Origin: Mycoemilia scoparia
Taxonomy: Eukaryota; Kickxellomycota; Kickxellomycetes; Kickxellales; Kickxellaceae
DNA: 30,897 bases
Assembly: GCA_027575805.1 (NCBI GenBank)
Contig: JANBPU010000193.1
Coordinates: 1-30,897 of the forward strand
Direction of reading: 5' to 3'
Shown here: piece after piece, positions 1-8,920 of the stretch
How positions within the stretch are numbered: position 1 is the stretch's first letter
Layout: each line of letters opens with the position of its first letter
The notes under the pieces: model-generated
What the model was told of the DNA's origin: nothing
The model's input: the letters and a program-made list of their open reading frames with translations, nothing else
Database searches by the model: none
Made by a program: the position numbers and the translations under genes

Positions 1-148
1 GGTGGATCAGTGGGTGATCGAAGTAATTTGATTGGATAAAAGAGTGAAATTTGGAAAATTGTGTGATTGGTGGGTGTAGGGTGAAGGCTTTTAAAATTTA
101 TAAGTATATAAATTGTAAGTATAAAAAATAAAAGCAGAAGAGAGATGG

Positions 149-230
149 GGGGAACTAGCTCAGTGGTAGAGCGTGTGCTTTGCAAATGCAAGAATGCACA
201 AGGTCCTGGGATCGATCCCCAGGTTCTCCA
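149..230 (+). tRNA. tRNA-Ala (anticodon TGC) with a 10-base intron
   Basis: A full cloverleaf can be folded by hand. The acceptor stem is 149-155 with 223-229 (GGGGAAC/GTTCTCC, one G-T pair), followed by discriminator A230. The D stem is GCTC/GAGC (158-161, 169-172). The anticodon stem is TGTGC/GCACA (174-178, 196-200), with anticodon TGC at 181-183. The T stem is CTGGG/CCCAG with loop ATCGATC; A at the first T-loop position is normal for eukaryotic tRNA-Ala. The anticodon loop only closes to seven bases if 185-194 is removed. That is an intron of 10 bases directly after position 37, the canonical place for nuclear tRNA introns. CCA is not encoded, and T-rich sequence from 231 fits a Pol III terminator. 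Confidence 0.95.
185..194 (+). other. tRNA-Ala intron
   Basis: Ten bases between anticodon-loop positions 37 and 38. Without them the loop is TTTGCAT and the five-pair anticodon stem is perfect. Placement by one base is ambiguous because of the surrounding A residues. Confidence 0.75.
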
Positions 231-1140
231 TTCTTTTTATTTTTCTTATCTTCGTACCTTTATTTTTTGTCACTAGGTTTAGTCAAAATATTTTTATATA
301 AAAATAACTACTAATGTCTCTCTCTTATTTTATAATCAATATAATTGCTATATATTATAATTTTATTAGTAATTGAATCTATTTTATGCAGACATGAGCC
401 CTGATCATACTTAGGCCTGATTAACAGTTATTCTATATGCAACTCTTGTGGACCCACTTTGCCAAAGACCTTATGAACTTTGATCATATATGTATTTATG
501 AAGAAAAGATTTTTATTACTCTGCTGCTACCTTTTCTTTAATTCTTTTCTTGTCTAGTTATGTATAGCACATTCTGGGATCACACCAGCAGTATTACTAT
601 GATTTTTATAGCCCCTGTATTGATATACGTTCATATTGAGTAATGTAAAGAGTATTTCACATTCTTGTTTTCAATGGTTTGTGGGGGCAATTGGCTTTAT
701 TTTTGTTGAAATATTCACAGGTTAATAGTATGTCTACTCTTATTTTGTACGGGTATTAGTTTGCTTTTTAAAGTGGCTACTATTTGGAAGAATAGTAGAT
801 CAAATCAAACTGTCTGTGGACTTGGATGCATGTATTGTTGATATCATTAAGATAATAAAAAAGAAAAATGTAAACAAATAAATGGTGCGTATGGCTGTTT
901 TGTTAATGCGAAATTACTACATAATTAACTTTGTTTATTATAAAATTCAAAGTGGAGAGATTTAGATGTCAGTGGTTACTGTTATTATACAAAGTAGCAA
1001 CTTTGATTGCAATTTCAAGGGTACATATTCTGTGCTATTTACCTACAGACATAGATTTATATAATTGTATTAAAATATATGTGATTGTGTCTGTTTAATG
1101 ATAAGGGTAACAGCAGTGACGTAGATTGCACTTGAAATAT
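231..1140. other. AT-rich spacer, no gene seen
   Basis: About 900 bases between the tRNA and the promoter of the secreted-protein gene. I see no long open frame, no second tRNA and no strong repeat. Apart from the T-rich Pol III stop at its start, I can assign it nothing. Confidence 0.6.
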
Positions 1141-1156
1141 CTGCTGTAAACTTTGT

Positions 1157-1164
1157 TATATAAA
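1157..1164 (+). promoter_or_regulatory. TATA box of the secreted-protein gene
   Basis: TATATAAA lies about 107 bases upstream of the ATG at 1271. That would put transcription start near 1190 and give a short leader of about 80 bases. Confidence 0.55.
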
Positions 1165-1270
1165 ACAACCAGTGTCATGTTTAATAAAGCCCAGTACATC
1201 AAACTTTTATTTCTTTGGCTCCAATATATCATACCGTATTACGTGTTTAGCTTATTGAAGAAATCTCATA

Positions 1271-1564
1271 ATGCAACTTGGTAACTTCATTGCTTTGACT
1301 GCTCTTGCTGCTTCACTTGTTGCTGCTCAGCCAACCGCTAACTTCAAGCGTGTCCTCGCTCAGGGCAACTCTGCTGGTGTTATGTCCAACGAACAAAGAG
1401 CTCTCGCTGCTCTTGCTGCCCTCAGTGGATCTCATGACGCTGTGGCCCAGGCCTTTGGTCCAAGTGAAATTATCGGCGGAATACGCGACTACGTTGATTG
1501 CAAAGTATTTAACAACTGCCCAACAGATGGAATATTGGGTGAGATTGCCAAGTTCATTTTGTAA
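1271..1564 (+). CDS. Small secreted protein with signal peptide (97 aa)
   Basis: I do not recognise a family. Residues 1-19 form a textbook signal peptide: a short polar start, a hydrophobic core rich in Ala and Leu, and an Ala-Ala site before Gln20. The mature part is about 78 residues, with an Ala/Leu-rich helix around 42-62 and only two cysteines (Cys77 and Cys83), which could form one disulfide. A clear TATA box upstream and AATAAA about 110 bases downstream frame it as a compact transcription unit. Codons are rich in GCT and CTT and the gene has no intron, which would fit high expression. Two overlapping frames (1305-1595 + and 1313-1585 -) lack the signal-peptide logic, and I treat them as shadows. 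It is probably an abundant extracellular or wall-associated protein; its role is unknown. Confidence 0.8.
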   Translation: MQLGNFIALTALAASLVAAQPTANFKRVLAQGNSAGVMSNEQRALAALAALSGSHDAVAQAFGPSEIIGGIRDYVDCKVFNNCPTDGILGEIAKFIL

Positions 1565-1671
1565 ATCATGTGGAATTGTAAGCATCTTTAGTTAAAAAGT
1601 TGTTTTTCATTCTAACCAAATCCGCCTAGTTTAGTATTTGTTAATAATTGGAAAACAATTTAGCTTTAGCC

Positions 1672-1677
1672 AATAAA
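1672..1677 (+). terminator. Polyadenylation signal of the secreted-protein gene
   Basis: A perfect AATAAA about 108 bases after the stop codon at 1562-1564. It lies in the 300-base gap shared with the convergent gene on the other strand. Confidence 0.5.
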
Positions 1678-1862
1678 GTAATATGTGCAAATACACAAAA
1701 ATTGATGCTAGTTATTTGGTGTATAATTTGAATGCAATTAAAAAATAGTCCAGCAATTTTAAACTAAAAATTACATTATTGATTTCTTTTTCTATACCAA
1801 GCGGATACTATATTTCAACAAATGAAAACATTCCCAAAACTTGAATGAAAATAAACCAAAAT

Positions 1863-3149
1863 CTAAAGACTTTTTGGAATAAATGGCACAACCAATGGTA
1901 AAATTTGTTTCAAAAGCTCATCACTCCCCGTGTTAACAAGGTTGCATCTACAAACCTGATTTTCAGAGACACAAATACTAAGCCATTTGGAAAATACCCT
2001 AGGGTTCGGGTACCTACTAAACTCACTAGAACTATCGTCATATAGAGCAGAAAATATGTGATCAAGACGATGATACTTGCGAGCGATAAAGAACAAAAAC
2101 GCTGTATTTCCAATAGCTGTTTTGAGTTCATGGGTGGTTACATGGTCAAGGTTTCTGGTTTTGGCAAGCTGAGCTGCAAATTGAATAATGAATCCTGAAA
2201 AATATTGAAGTCCGGTTAGCCATACCTCAAGGTCAGAAAATTTGGTAGACTTTGTACCTACAGCTTGAGGTGTTTGGATAGCATGGTTCAGAGCAGATTC
2301 AGCTATATAGTACCTAAAAAAGTAAGCAACAAGGTCGACCGCTATATCCTCGTTCTCAGTTTCTATCCATTGGAATATTTTGATACTAGTTCCAACAGCA
2401 GGAAGTGGTTCCTTATATGGAGTACTCAACCTTGACCCGACTCTTTGAATATTGGATTTCAGAGTCCTACGCAAGTCGTACTGGTTATATATATCAGTTA
2501 CGGCTTCGTACTTTTTGCGCTCTCTAAATATCCATGTCTTCATGAGTTCAAGAGGAGAGTATTTAGATATATCGGACTCGATGGTGAGTTCAGGTGTTCC
2601 TGAAGTTGGGGTTGGTGACTGGAGTTTGAAAGCACTCAGGGCTTGGTATATTTCTGCTTCTGAATAAAGAACTGGAGGATAGTTGGAATCAACCTCGGAA
2701 AGGTCTATTTCTATGGCTCTTTCGGGGAAGTTTTTTGGATACCAAACACCACTTGGGATGACGTTGGACTGGCTGCCATCCAAATGGACAAGCTGATCCA
2801 AATCCATGCCAGCAAATGTTGTATTTAGAGTGGGGTTGCTTGCTCCAAAGGATGACGATGATGCTTCCTCGCTACCTGTAGCCATAGAAGCTCTTCTCGA
2901 TTCACTAAGTCTAGGAAAATTATGACTTTGTGCAGGAAGTGTTCCCCTGTTGGAAAAGGGATTCATATATGCACCAGCAGAACCTGAAGAGGAGAACGGT
3001 GGTTCCAAGAAACTGGGATATGTTAAAGCCGATTGTGCCGTTTGTGCTGGTGGTGGTTGATGGTTTACAAAATTGTTAGTCCACCATTCTTGATTCTGGT
3101 ACTTGTCTCTGCCTTTATATCCGTACATGTTAGGATCATGGTTGTCCAT
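1863..3149 (-). CDS. Unknown protein, disordered N-terminus and helical C-terminus (428 aa)
   Basis: The first ATG in this frame is at 3147-3149. The frame stays open to 3191, but only a TTG is available there, so I start at MDNHDPNMYG. Residues 1 to about 125 are low-complexity, rich in Ser, Pro and Asn, and contain RRAS at 85-88, a protein kinase A-type site. From about residue 160 to the end the protein looks folded and helical, with several aromatic, amphipathic stretches, a lone Cys-Arg-Cys around residue 395 and no transmembrane segment. I cannot assign a family. A long AT repeat (3250-3276) lies about 100 bases upstream in its promoter. It is convergent with the secreted-protein gene. 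Confidence 0.75.
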   Translation of the reverse strand: MDNHDPNMYGYKGRDKYQNQEWWTNNFVNHQPPPAQTAQSALTYPSFLEPPFSSSGSAGAYMNPFSNRGTLPAQSHNFPRLSESRRASMATGSEEASSSSFGASNPTLNTTFAGMDLDQLVHLDGSQSNVIPSGVWYPKNFPERAIEIDLSEVDSNYPPVLYSEAEIYQALSAFKLQSPTPTSGTPELTIESDISKYSPLELMKTWIFRERKKYEAVTDIYNQYDLRRTLKSNIQRVGSRLSTPYKEPLPAVGTSIKIFQWIETENEDIAVDLVAYFFRYYIAESALNHAIQTPQAVGTKSTKFSDLEVWLTGLQYFSGFIIQFAAQLAKTRNLDHVTTHELKTAIGNTAFLFFIARKYHRLDHIFSALYDDSSSEFSRYPNPRVFSKWLSICVSENQVCRCNLVNTGSDELLKQILPLVVPFIPKSL

Positions 3150-3249
3150 TTTTTGTTCTTGGGTTGTTGCAAAACCTAGAATGCTTGGCAATTATTGAAA
3201 AGAAAAAAGAAAAAAGTTATTGAGTCGAAAGAACTGCTAATTCCCCAGC

Positions 3250-3276
3250 TATATATATATATATATATATATATAT
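3250..3276. repeat. (AT)n microsatellite
   Basis: About 13 uninterrupted AT units, 100 bases upstream of the start codon at 3149 on the minus strand. It may serve as an easily melted promoter tract. Confidence 0.9.
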
Positions 3277-3326
3277 GCATTTAGAGGAGATGTCTCGCAG
3301 CCAATGTCATTAAACCAAAAAAGAAA

Positions 3327-3446
3327 TATGGAAAGTTATCATTGAAGGGTGACCATTTGCTAACAGATTTTGATCACTCATTGGGCTGGGATTTCCCCTA
3401 TAATCTTTGGCCACCAAAAGTCACCTTTCAAAAATTATAATCCATA
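3327..3446. mobile_element. Miniature inverted-repeat element, copy A
   Basis: The element runs from TATGGA at 3327 to TCCATA ending at 3446. Its ends are imperfect inverted repeats of roughly 30 bases: both read inward as TATGGA, an AT-rich step, TTGAA, then GGTGAC. A TA dinucleotide borders each end, as expected for Tc1/mariner-type target duplication. There is no coding capacity. The outer ends match those of three other elements in the window (3661-3729, 18185-18315, 22735-22860), which is why I call it a family member rather than a chance hairpin. Confidence 0.65.
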
Positions 3447-3660
3447 TTTGGCTATAAACTGCATCAGCCAAATCGTTTTGTAAAATCTTGCATTGTTCAT
3501 GTAAATATCATGATCCATTCATCCCAAAATCACTTTCTTTTTACAGATTCTTGGGAATCTTGCTTTATTTAAGTGCATAGGGAATTGCTGTATTTGCCAT
3601 TGATTTTTTTGTAGATGTTTGGTATTTTTGGATCCATAGGATACAGCATGAAATCTGCTA

Positions 3661-3729
3661 TATGGGAGATAATGTTTGAGGGAGAAAGTTTACTAGAAAA
3701 CTTTCTCCCTTCAAAAATTATGATCCATA
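3661..3729. mobile_element. Miniature inverted-repeat element, copy B (fold-back)
   Basis: A 69-base near-perfect fold-back. The arm TATGGGAGATAATG-TTTGAGGGAGAAAGTTT faces its own inverted copy across a loop of about six bases, with a few mismatches. Ends are TATGG and CCATA with TA at each border. The outer 22 bases follow the same pattern as copies A, C and D; the inner arm (GGAGAAAGTTT) is specific to this copy. It is a minimal, almost all-arm form of the family. Confidence 0.7.
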
Positions 3730-4115
3730 TGGTTAAAGTGAGTTACATGAAACAACATTGACCAAGCTATAACCAAAACCCACTGATAGCTTAATTAATC
3801 AAGAGTTTTCACCACTATTCTTGTTTATAATTTGCATTAATAACTGAGATCATTCACCATTTCCTTTCAAAATACTAATAAGAAAGCTAAGGTATACATG
3901 AGCAACTGGCACAAAATCCATCGTATCAACACCCACAAAATAATTCAAAATGTCTGGTATTGAATTGATCTTTTGTAATGGATTTCTAGCCTCAAAATTA
4001 TTGTCTAAGCTGAACCATCAAATTAGATCAATAAATGCAATTTATATTTATGAATAGATGCAGTGATTATGTAATTAAAAATGATAAACATAGCATTATG
4101 AAAAGAAATTATATA

Positions 4116-7100
4116 CTACAAATCATCAAATGGTATATCGTTGTAGTCAATTTTTGGCGATTTTCTGGTCATTGTATTTTGTACAAACAATGATGATAAA
4201 GACGATGATGACGATGACGACGAAAATAATGGAAGTGATTTGCGGCAACGACCTTTTGATTTAATTCCAAATGTATAGCTAGAACGGCGTGGATTGACAT
4301 TTTGCTTTTTGATGCCCCCACTACCACTACTATTCCTGCTGTCAATGATGGTTGTAGTAGCAGGAGTAACACTTCCTCTGGTGACAATAGCAGAGGTGCT
4401 TGGAGAATCATAGTTTAGACTAATCTCATCTATATCACTAGAACTCATACAGTCTAAAGAATCGTCTGACACAATATGTGGCAATTGTGTAATCGTTGAT
4501 GGCAACGCAATTGAAGACAAGCATTTATTGCTGGACGGGTTTAGTCTTGGTTTATTTTTTGAACTGGGGGTACAATAAATTGTGGATTTGGTTGACCTTT
4601 TGCGTCCATAAACTAATGTAGAAGTTGTTACTGGTGATGATCTCGCCACCGTTTTGAGAACCCGTTTTTCAATTGTATTGTCACTAGAGCTTGATCTGGT
4701 CTGCTTTTTCCTTGGATATAGTTTACTGCTGGATCCTCTTTTTCTACCCTGTTGTTTGGGTATATTTTCTGACAGGCGTCTTTTCTTGGTACTAATTTGG
4801 TCATCTATGTTCTCTTGGCCATCAATTTCGTCATATTCACTTGAACTTTCTGATGCAGGGTACTTAGAAGGAGTAAGGGACGAAGAGTACAATAATTTTG
4901 TGCTTTTATTCGTCATTTTCTTGTTTTTACCACATTGTGGAGTTTTAACTCCTTTTATAGATTTGACAGGAATCACGATCTCAGGTATCATAGCCCGCAT
5001 CGGCTTTTTCCCGCTTTCTTTGTTTATTGGTGATAGAGTGGATTTGCATGATGGGGTCTGCTTTTGAGTGGGGCTGGTAGACTTTTTTGAAAGACCAAGA
5101 GATAATCTACTATTGGAAGGACATGGTGTCCCGACGATGTCGACAAGTGGCGAATCTGGGATCCAGAGCGTATCGGATTTGTTTGGGGGAGATATCCTCA
5201 ATGTAAAGTTTTCAGGTTTTATTGGATTTTTTATCTTTACCAAGCTGGAAATAGACTTTATATAGTGATAGACTGAAAGGTCTTGGTTGTTCGGCATGCT
5301 GGTGAAATATCTTACCCACTTTGTGGCATCTTCAGCAGAGCCGATGCGCTTGTGCTTACTTAGTGGTGGATTTTTCGTGCATCCAAACTTTGACGTCTTC
5401 TTATTCTTATTATTTGCTATTGAAAATTTTGGTGGGGGTGGCGGCGGTATCACGGGATTCAGCCTACAGTTTATAGGACTAGGAATAACCGAGAGCTCAT
5501 CAGAGCTATCAATTTCATAGTCCAACATTTCAAAGCTATAAAATAGTGAATTGGGATTCTTTCCTTTTCCAGATAATCCTGCAGGCTTTCCCAAAGAATG
5601 ACGACCATTCAGTGGCATGTTGGGTGTGGTAGGAGACCCACTCAACTCATCTCTGAATGCCGTTTGATTTTTGACTCTATTAGTGACTGATTTATTACTT
5701 CGTGGTGTTGACATAGCATCTTTCTCTGCGATTTTGTCAAGGACCTCAACGTATGCTACTAGCTTAGCGCTAAATATACCTGTATCTATTTCGGAATATT
5801 TCTCTGTACGCTGGTTATCAAAAAGATTGGGTTGCAACAAGTGGTCATCACTGCTGTTCAATTCGTCTCCAGAAGCTGCAGCCGTACCAAAACAATTTAT
5901 AGGCTTGACAGTCGCCCTATTTTTGATACCTGGCACTGCGAGAGGTTCTACTATGTAAAGTTTGTTCTTTTTTGACCACGCTTCACGATAGTGCAAAAGC
6001 ATTTCAGCGCGCGAACATATCGATGTGTAGTTCTGCCAAGCAAATAACAGCAGAGCGCTCGCGATTTCAGTGGAGCCCAGGGCATGATATAACTGGGCAA
6101 TATTAAACCATGCTAACAGACCAGAACTCGATTCGAGTAAAGATTTGCTCGTGCATTGTTTTACAGAGTCGGCAGGCTCATTAGGCAAATGTGTTTTTAA
6201 GATCCTGGTAAGCTTAATTGCTTGCTGCTGGTACAACGTATTCGTATTATCTTCAGACCTTGGAGATCGACATATAATTGATAGCAGCAGCGCGGGTAGT
6301 ACATATAGAGTGCGCTTCAATGCATCAATAAGTTTTGTCAAGGTTTTGGTGAGCTGCATAGAATCGCCAGAGCTATCCGAACATTGCAGTTTCAAGTTTG
6401 ATATCTCTGACAATTTTTCAAGACTCCCAAGGCTCCTTGTAATCGAATCAATGCAATTTTGAACATACTTTGTGTGGAATAGCTTTGATACAAAGTTATG
6501 AGTAGAGGTATAGCCCAAAACCGAGAAAAAGAGATCTCCCAGAACTTCGATTACAGAAATCAAATTGTCAACATCCCAGCTTTCATCAGCATCACCACCA
6601 TTGCGTGAGCTCTGTTGTGGAGAAGGAAAGATCGGTGTATCAGTGTCTGATGGAGGTGTGGGGTCACCAAACATCCGTGACGGCCTTGCATCAGTAATAG
6701 ACTTGACATGATCTGAAGGCTGACAATTGGATTTACCTGTTACTCTCTGCATAAGCTTGTCTACAGTACACTCTAGAGCAAGTGAGAGCATAATGGTGCT
6801 GCAGACCGGAGAATTAAGTCTTGCAACCCATCGAGCATATTGCGAAATGTGATATTTTTGGCAAGAATTATTAGATACGCCAAAGGTGTCACCAAATACA
6901 TCGCTGATTGGTAGGTACATTGTCAGCAGCCGAGTCGCAAAGGGCGTGTATACTGACGATTTTTTGGGATCTAGCATTGACATCAAAGTTCTTTGGTACA
7001 AAGCATCTATGAACTGGATCTCAGTCCCAGCTTGAATTGCACGTGAATAGTAGCACATTAGGTGGTGAGGTGATAGTATCAGATTCTCGCTCGTGTTAGT

Positions 7101-8051
7101 AAATAAGGTTGCTCGGGTAACCCACGAAATCTGATAGAATGGTGGCGACAATGCTGGCGTTTCTAGCGCTGCAAGTACTCCCTTGAAACAGTCTCGAGTT
7201 GGAAGCTCGTAAATGCACTTGAAAATTATCTGCTGTAAAAGAACAAATCGTCGCAAGTCTGCTGGAATGCTGTTAAAGAAATCAATGAGGTTGTCAACCT
7301 CAGACATTTCTTCATCAGTGGCGAGGAGCTCACCGACTTTAAAGGCAGCGAGGACTTTCAGTGGCAAGCATCTATTGCCTTTTTGCGTATACACCTTTTG
7401 CTTTGGCTTGGTCAATAGCGAAGAATGTGATGACCTTGGGCACAAGACCCCATTTGGCGATGCTGGTGCCCACAACTTTGCCATCGCGTCTTTCAATGTG
7501 TCGCATAAAGATCGGGCTTCCCTGCGAATTGGGGATTGGATTTCAGCCATTATGGCTTTGTTTTTGGCATTTTGTTTATTGTGTGGTGTCCTCAGCCAGG
7601 AAGATGGTTCATTAGCAGTATCTTCGGAATCTGAATGTGAAGGTGATGAATTTGGTTTATAGCTCTCATCGCTATTGTCATCATCAAATGAAAGCTCGTT
7701 GGTCGAACTAGTTGACCCAAATCTTTGAAGTTTGTATGTGTACTTTGGTTGGCTTCCACGCAATCTTTTTCTTCTTCTGATAAATCTCCCCGGTGATGCT
7801 GATGCAATGTCATCGAATAATGCTGCGGCCTTTGTATTGTGTCTTAAACTGGACTCGGCAGAGGCAGGCTTCTTTGCCCCAATATTAGAAGTCGAAGGCT
7901 TTAGTGCGGCTGGAGACATGAATAATGAAGGTGCGACGGTAACCTCCCGCTTAAAGTGCTTGAGTTTACTTTGAACAAGGCGAAGTATGTGACAAATGCG
8001 GTCATTCTCCAATTGCCTATACACCAGTTCTGGAAACAATTCTGAGTCCAT
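4116..8051 (-). CDS. Large nuclear-type protein of unknown function (1311 aa)
   Basis: A single open frame from an ATG at 8049-8051, and the longest protein in the window. Residues 1-40 (MDSELFPELVYRQL onward) form a compact helical start. About 40-180 is disordered and basic, with an RRRKRLR cluster and an acidic Ser/Asp patch. About 180-720 looks like a helical folded region with repeated hydrophobic helices. The rest is disordered: a run of seven prolines near 866-872, Lys/Arg clusters around 1085-1115 that look like nuclear localisation signals, a serine run near 1275, and a short conserved-looking tail ending IPFDDL. The layout suggests a chromatin or DNA-metabolism scaffold, but I recognise no domain, so that is inference. 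No membrane segment is visible. Confidence 0.8.
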   Translation of the reverse strand: MDSELFPELVYRQLENDRICHILRLVQSKLKHFKREVTVAPSLFMSPAALKPSTSNIGAKKPASAESSLRHNTKAAALFDDIASASPGRFIRRRKRLRGSQPKYTYKLQRFGSTSSTNELSFDDDNSDESYKPNSSPSHSDSEDTANEPSSWLRTPHNKQNAKNKAIMAEIQSPIRREARSLCDTLKDAMAKLWAPASPNGVLCPRSSHSSLLTKPKQKVYTQKGNRCLPLKVLAAFKVGELLATDEEMSEVDNLIDFFNSIPADLRRFVLLQQIIFKCIYELPTRDCFKGVLAALETPALSPPFYQISWVTRATLFTNTSENLILSPHHLMCYYSRAIQAGTEIQFIDALYQRTLMSMLDPKKSSVYTPFATRLLTMYLPISDVFGDTFGVSNNSCQKYHISQYARWVARLNSPVCSTIMLSLALECTVDKLMQRVTGKSNCQPSDHVKSITDARPSRMFGDPTPPSDTDTPIFPSPQQSSRNGGDADESWDVDNLISVIEVLGDLFFSVLGYTSTHNFVSKLFHTKYVQNCIDSITRSLGSLEKLSEISNLKLQCSDSSGDSMQLTKTLTKLIDALKRTLYVLPALLLSIICRSPRSEDNTNTLYQQQAIKLTRILKTHLPNEPADSVKQCTSKSLLESSSGLLAWFNIAQLYHALGSTEIASALLLFAWQNYTSICSRAEMLLHYREAWSKKNKLYIVEPLAVPGIKNRATVKPINCFGTAAASGDELNSSDDHLLQPNLFDNQRTEKYSEIDTGIFSAKLVAYVEVLDKIAEKDAMSTPRSNKSVTNRVKNQTAFRDELSGSPTTPNMPLNGRHSLGKPAGLSGKGKNPNSLFYSFEMLDYEIDSSDELSVIPSPINCRLNPVIPPPPPPKFSIANNKNKKTSKFGCTKNPPLSKHKRIGSAEDATKWVRYFTSMPNNQDLSVYHYIKSISSLVKIKNPIKPENFTLRISPPNKSDTLWIPDSPLVDIVGTPCPSNSRLSLGLSKKSTSPTQKQTPSCKSTLSPINKESGKKPMRAMIPEIVIPVKSIKGVKTPQCGKNKKMTNKSTKLLYSSSLTPSKYPASESSSEYDEIDGQENIDDQISTKKRRLSENIPKQQGRKRGSSSKLYPRKKQTRSSSSDNTIEKRVLKTVARSSPVTTSTLVYGRKRSTKSTIYCTPSSKNKPRLNPSSNKCLSSIALPSTITQLPHIVSDDSLDCMSSSDIDEISLNYDSPSTSAIVTRGSVTPATTTIIDSRNSSGSGGIKKQNVNPRRSSYTFGIKSKGRCRKSLPLFSSSSSSSSLSSLFVQNTMTRKSPKIDYNDIPFDDL

Positions 8052-8287
8052 ACTCTTGATTCGCTGGTTTGTTTCAACGATAAGGTAATTATGAATGTGT
8101 AATATGTGGTATTATAAAGTTCTTTGGCGTAGCTTAGAGTGTTTATTTTGATGGCTATTGACCTTAAAGAAAAACAAACAAATAGGGAAAATAATAAATG
8201 GGAAATTGAAACTGAGTATTATGGGTTAGTACAAGAATATCTAAAAATATTTGAATGAGCTATGCTAATTTCGATTCTAATCTCAAA

Positions 8288-8758
8288 TCACTTTTCAATA
8301 GTAGGTTTGATGACTATAACATTTTCAAATGCAAGGTAATACATTTCCTTATACGTTTCTTTAGTCTCAAACATCTGGAATACAGAAAGATTAAACCTCT
8401 CGCTTCTAGCAATAAGTTCTTTAAATTTTGGACGAACACGACTATCATGAAGTTGGAAAAATAGACCATCCAGAGCAATTCGACGGTCTACATATTCTCC
8501 CTACAACATAGTCCCAGATATATATGAAAAGAATATAGTATATATATAGTGCCTTACTATAGCAAATAATAATAAATAGTGCATGGTTATAAAGGGTGGC
8601 GTAATTGGAAATGTGCTTACCTCCATTAACTTGTTTTTAACATCAGTAAGTTTGGCATAGAGGTCATTTCCATACATTATCTTGCAAACTTTAAAATAAT
8701 CTTGCTTTGTACCACAGACCAATCGATAGCAAATATTGCTTAGGTCTTCATGGGTCAT
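8288..8758 (-). CDS. Two-exon gene for a small unknown protein (116 aa)
   Basis: Exon 1 is 8758-8621 (46 codons, MTHEDLSNICYRLV start) and exon 2 is 8500-8288 (70 codons plus TGA). They are joined across an intron at 8620-8501 that begins GTAAGC and ends TTGTAG. Splicing is in phase 0 and turns two fragments into one continuous charged, helical protein. If the intron is not removed, translation runs into hydrophobic AT-rich sequence and stops at the TAG of the splice acceptor itself. There are cysteines at 10, 15 and 25, no signal peptide and no membrane helix. I do not recognise the family. A TATATAAA box on the minus strand at 8892-8899 would give a leader of about 105 bases. The gene lies in the same direction as, and about 240 bases upstream of, the 1311-residue gene. 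Confidence 0.7.
8501..8620 (-). other. Spliceosomal intron (120 bases)
   Basis: Donor GTAAGC follows ATGGAG at 8621, and acceptor TTGTAG precedes GGAGAA at 8500. The length is a multiple of three, yet the intron contains an in-frame stop at its very end, so retention would truncate the protein. Confidence 0.7.
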
Positions 8759-8891
8759 TTTGTACTTTATAGTATAAATTATAAGAATGGTTGTACAGTG
8801 CCGCGCTGTAGTGACTAAAAAGCTTCGGTTGAGATGGTGGTAGTAATAGTAGTCCTCATAGAGAGTACTATACGCAAGTGGTCTAAGTGTG

Positions 8892-8899
8892 TTTATATA
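8892..8899 (-). promoter_or_regulatory. TATA box of the 116-residue protein gene
   Basis: Reads TATATAAA on the minus strand, about 135 bases before the ATG at 8758. A second, weaker TATAAAG near 8768 is too close to the ATG to serve that start. Confidence 0.4.
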
Positions 8900-8920
8900 G
8901 CTGCTCAAGATATCTCGCAC

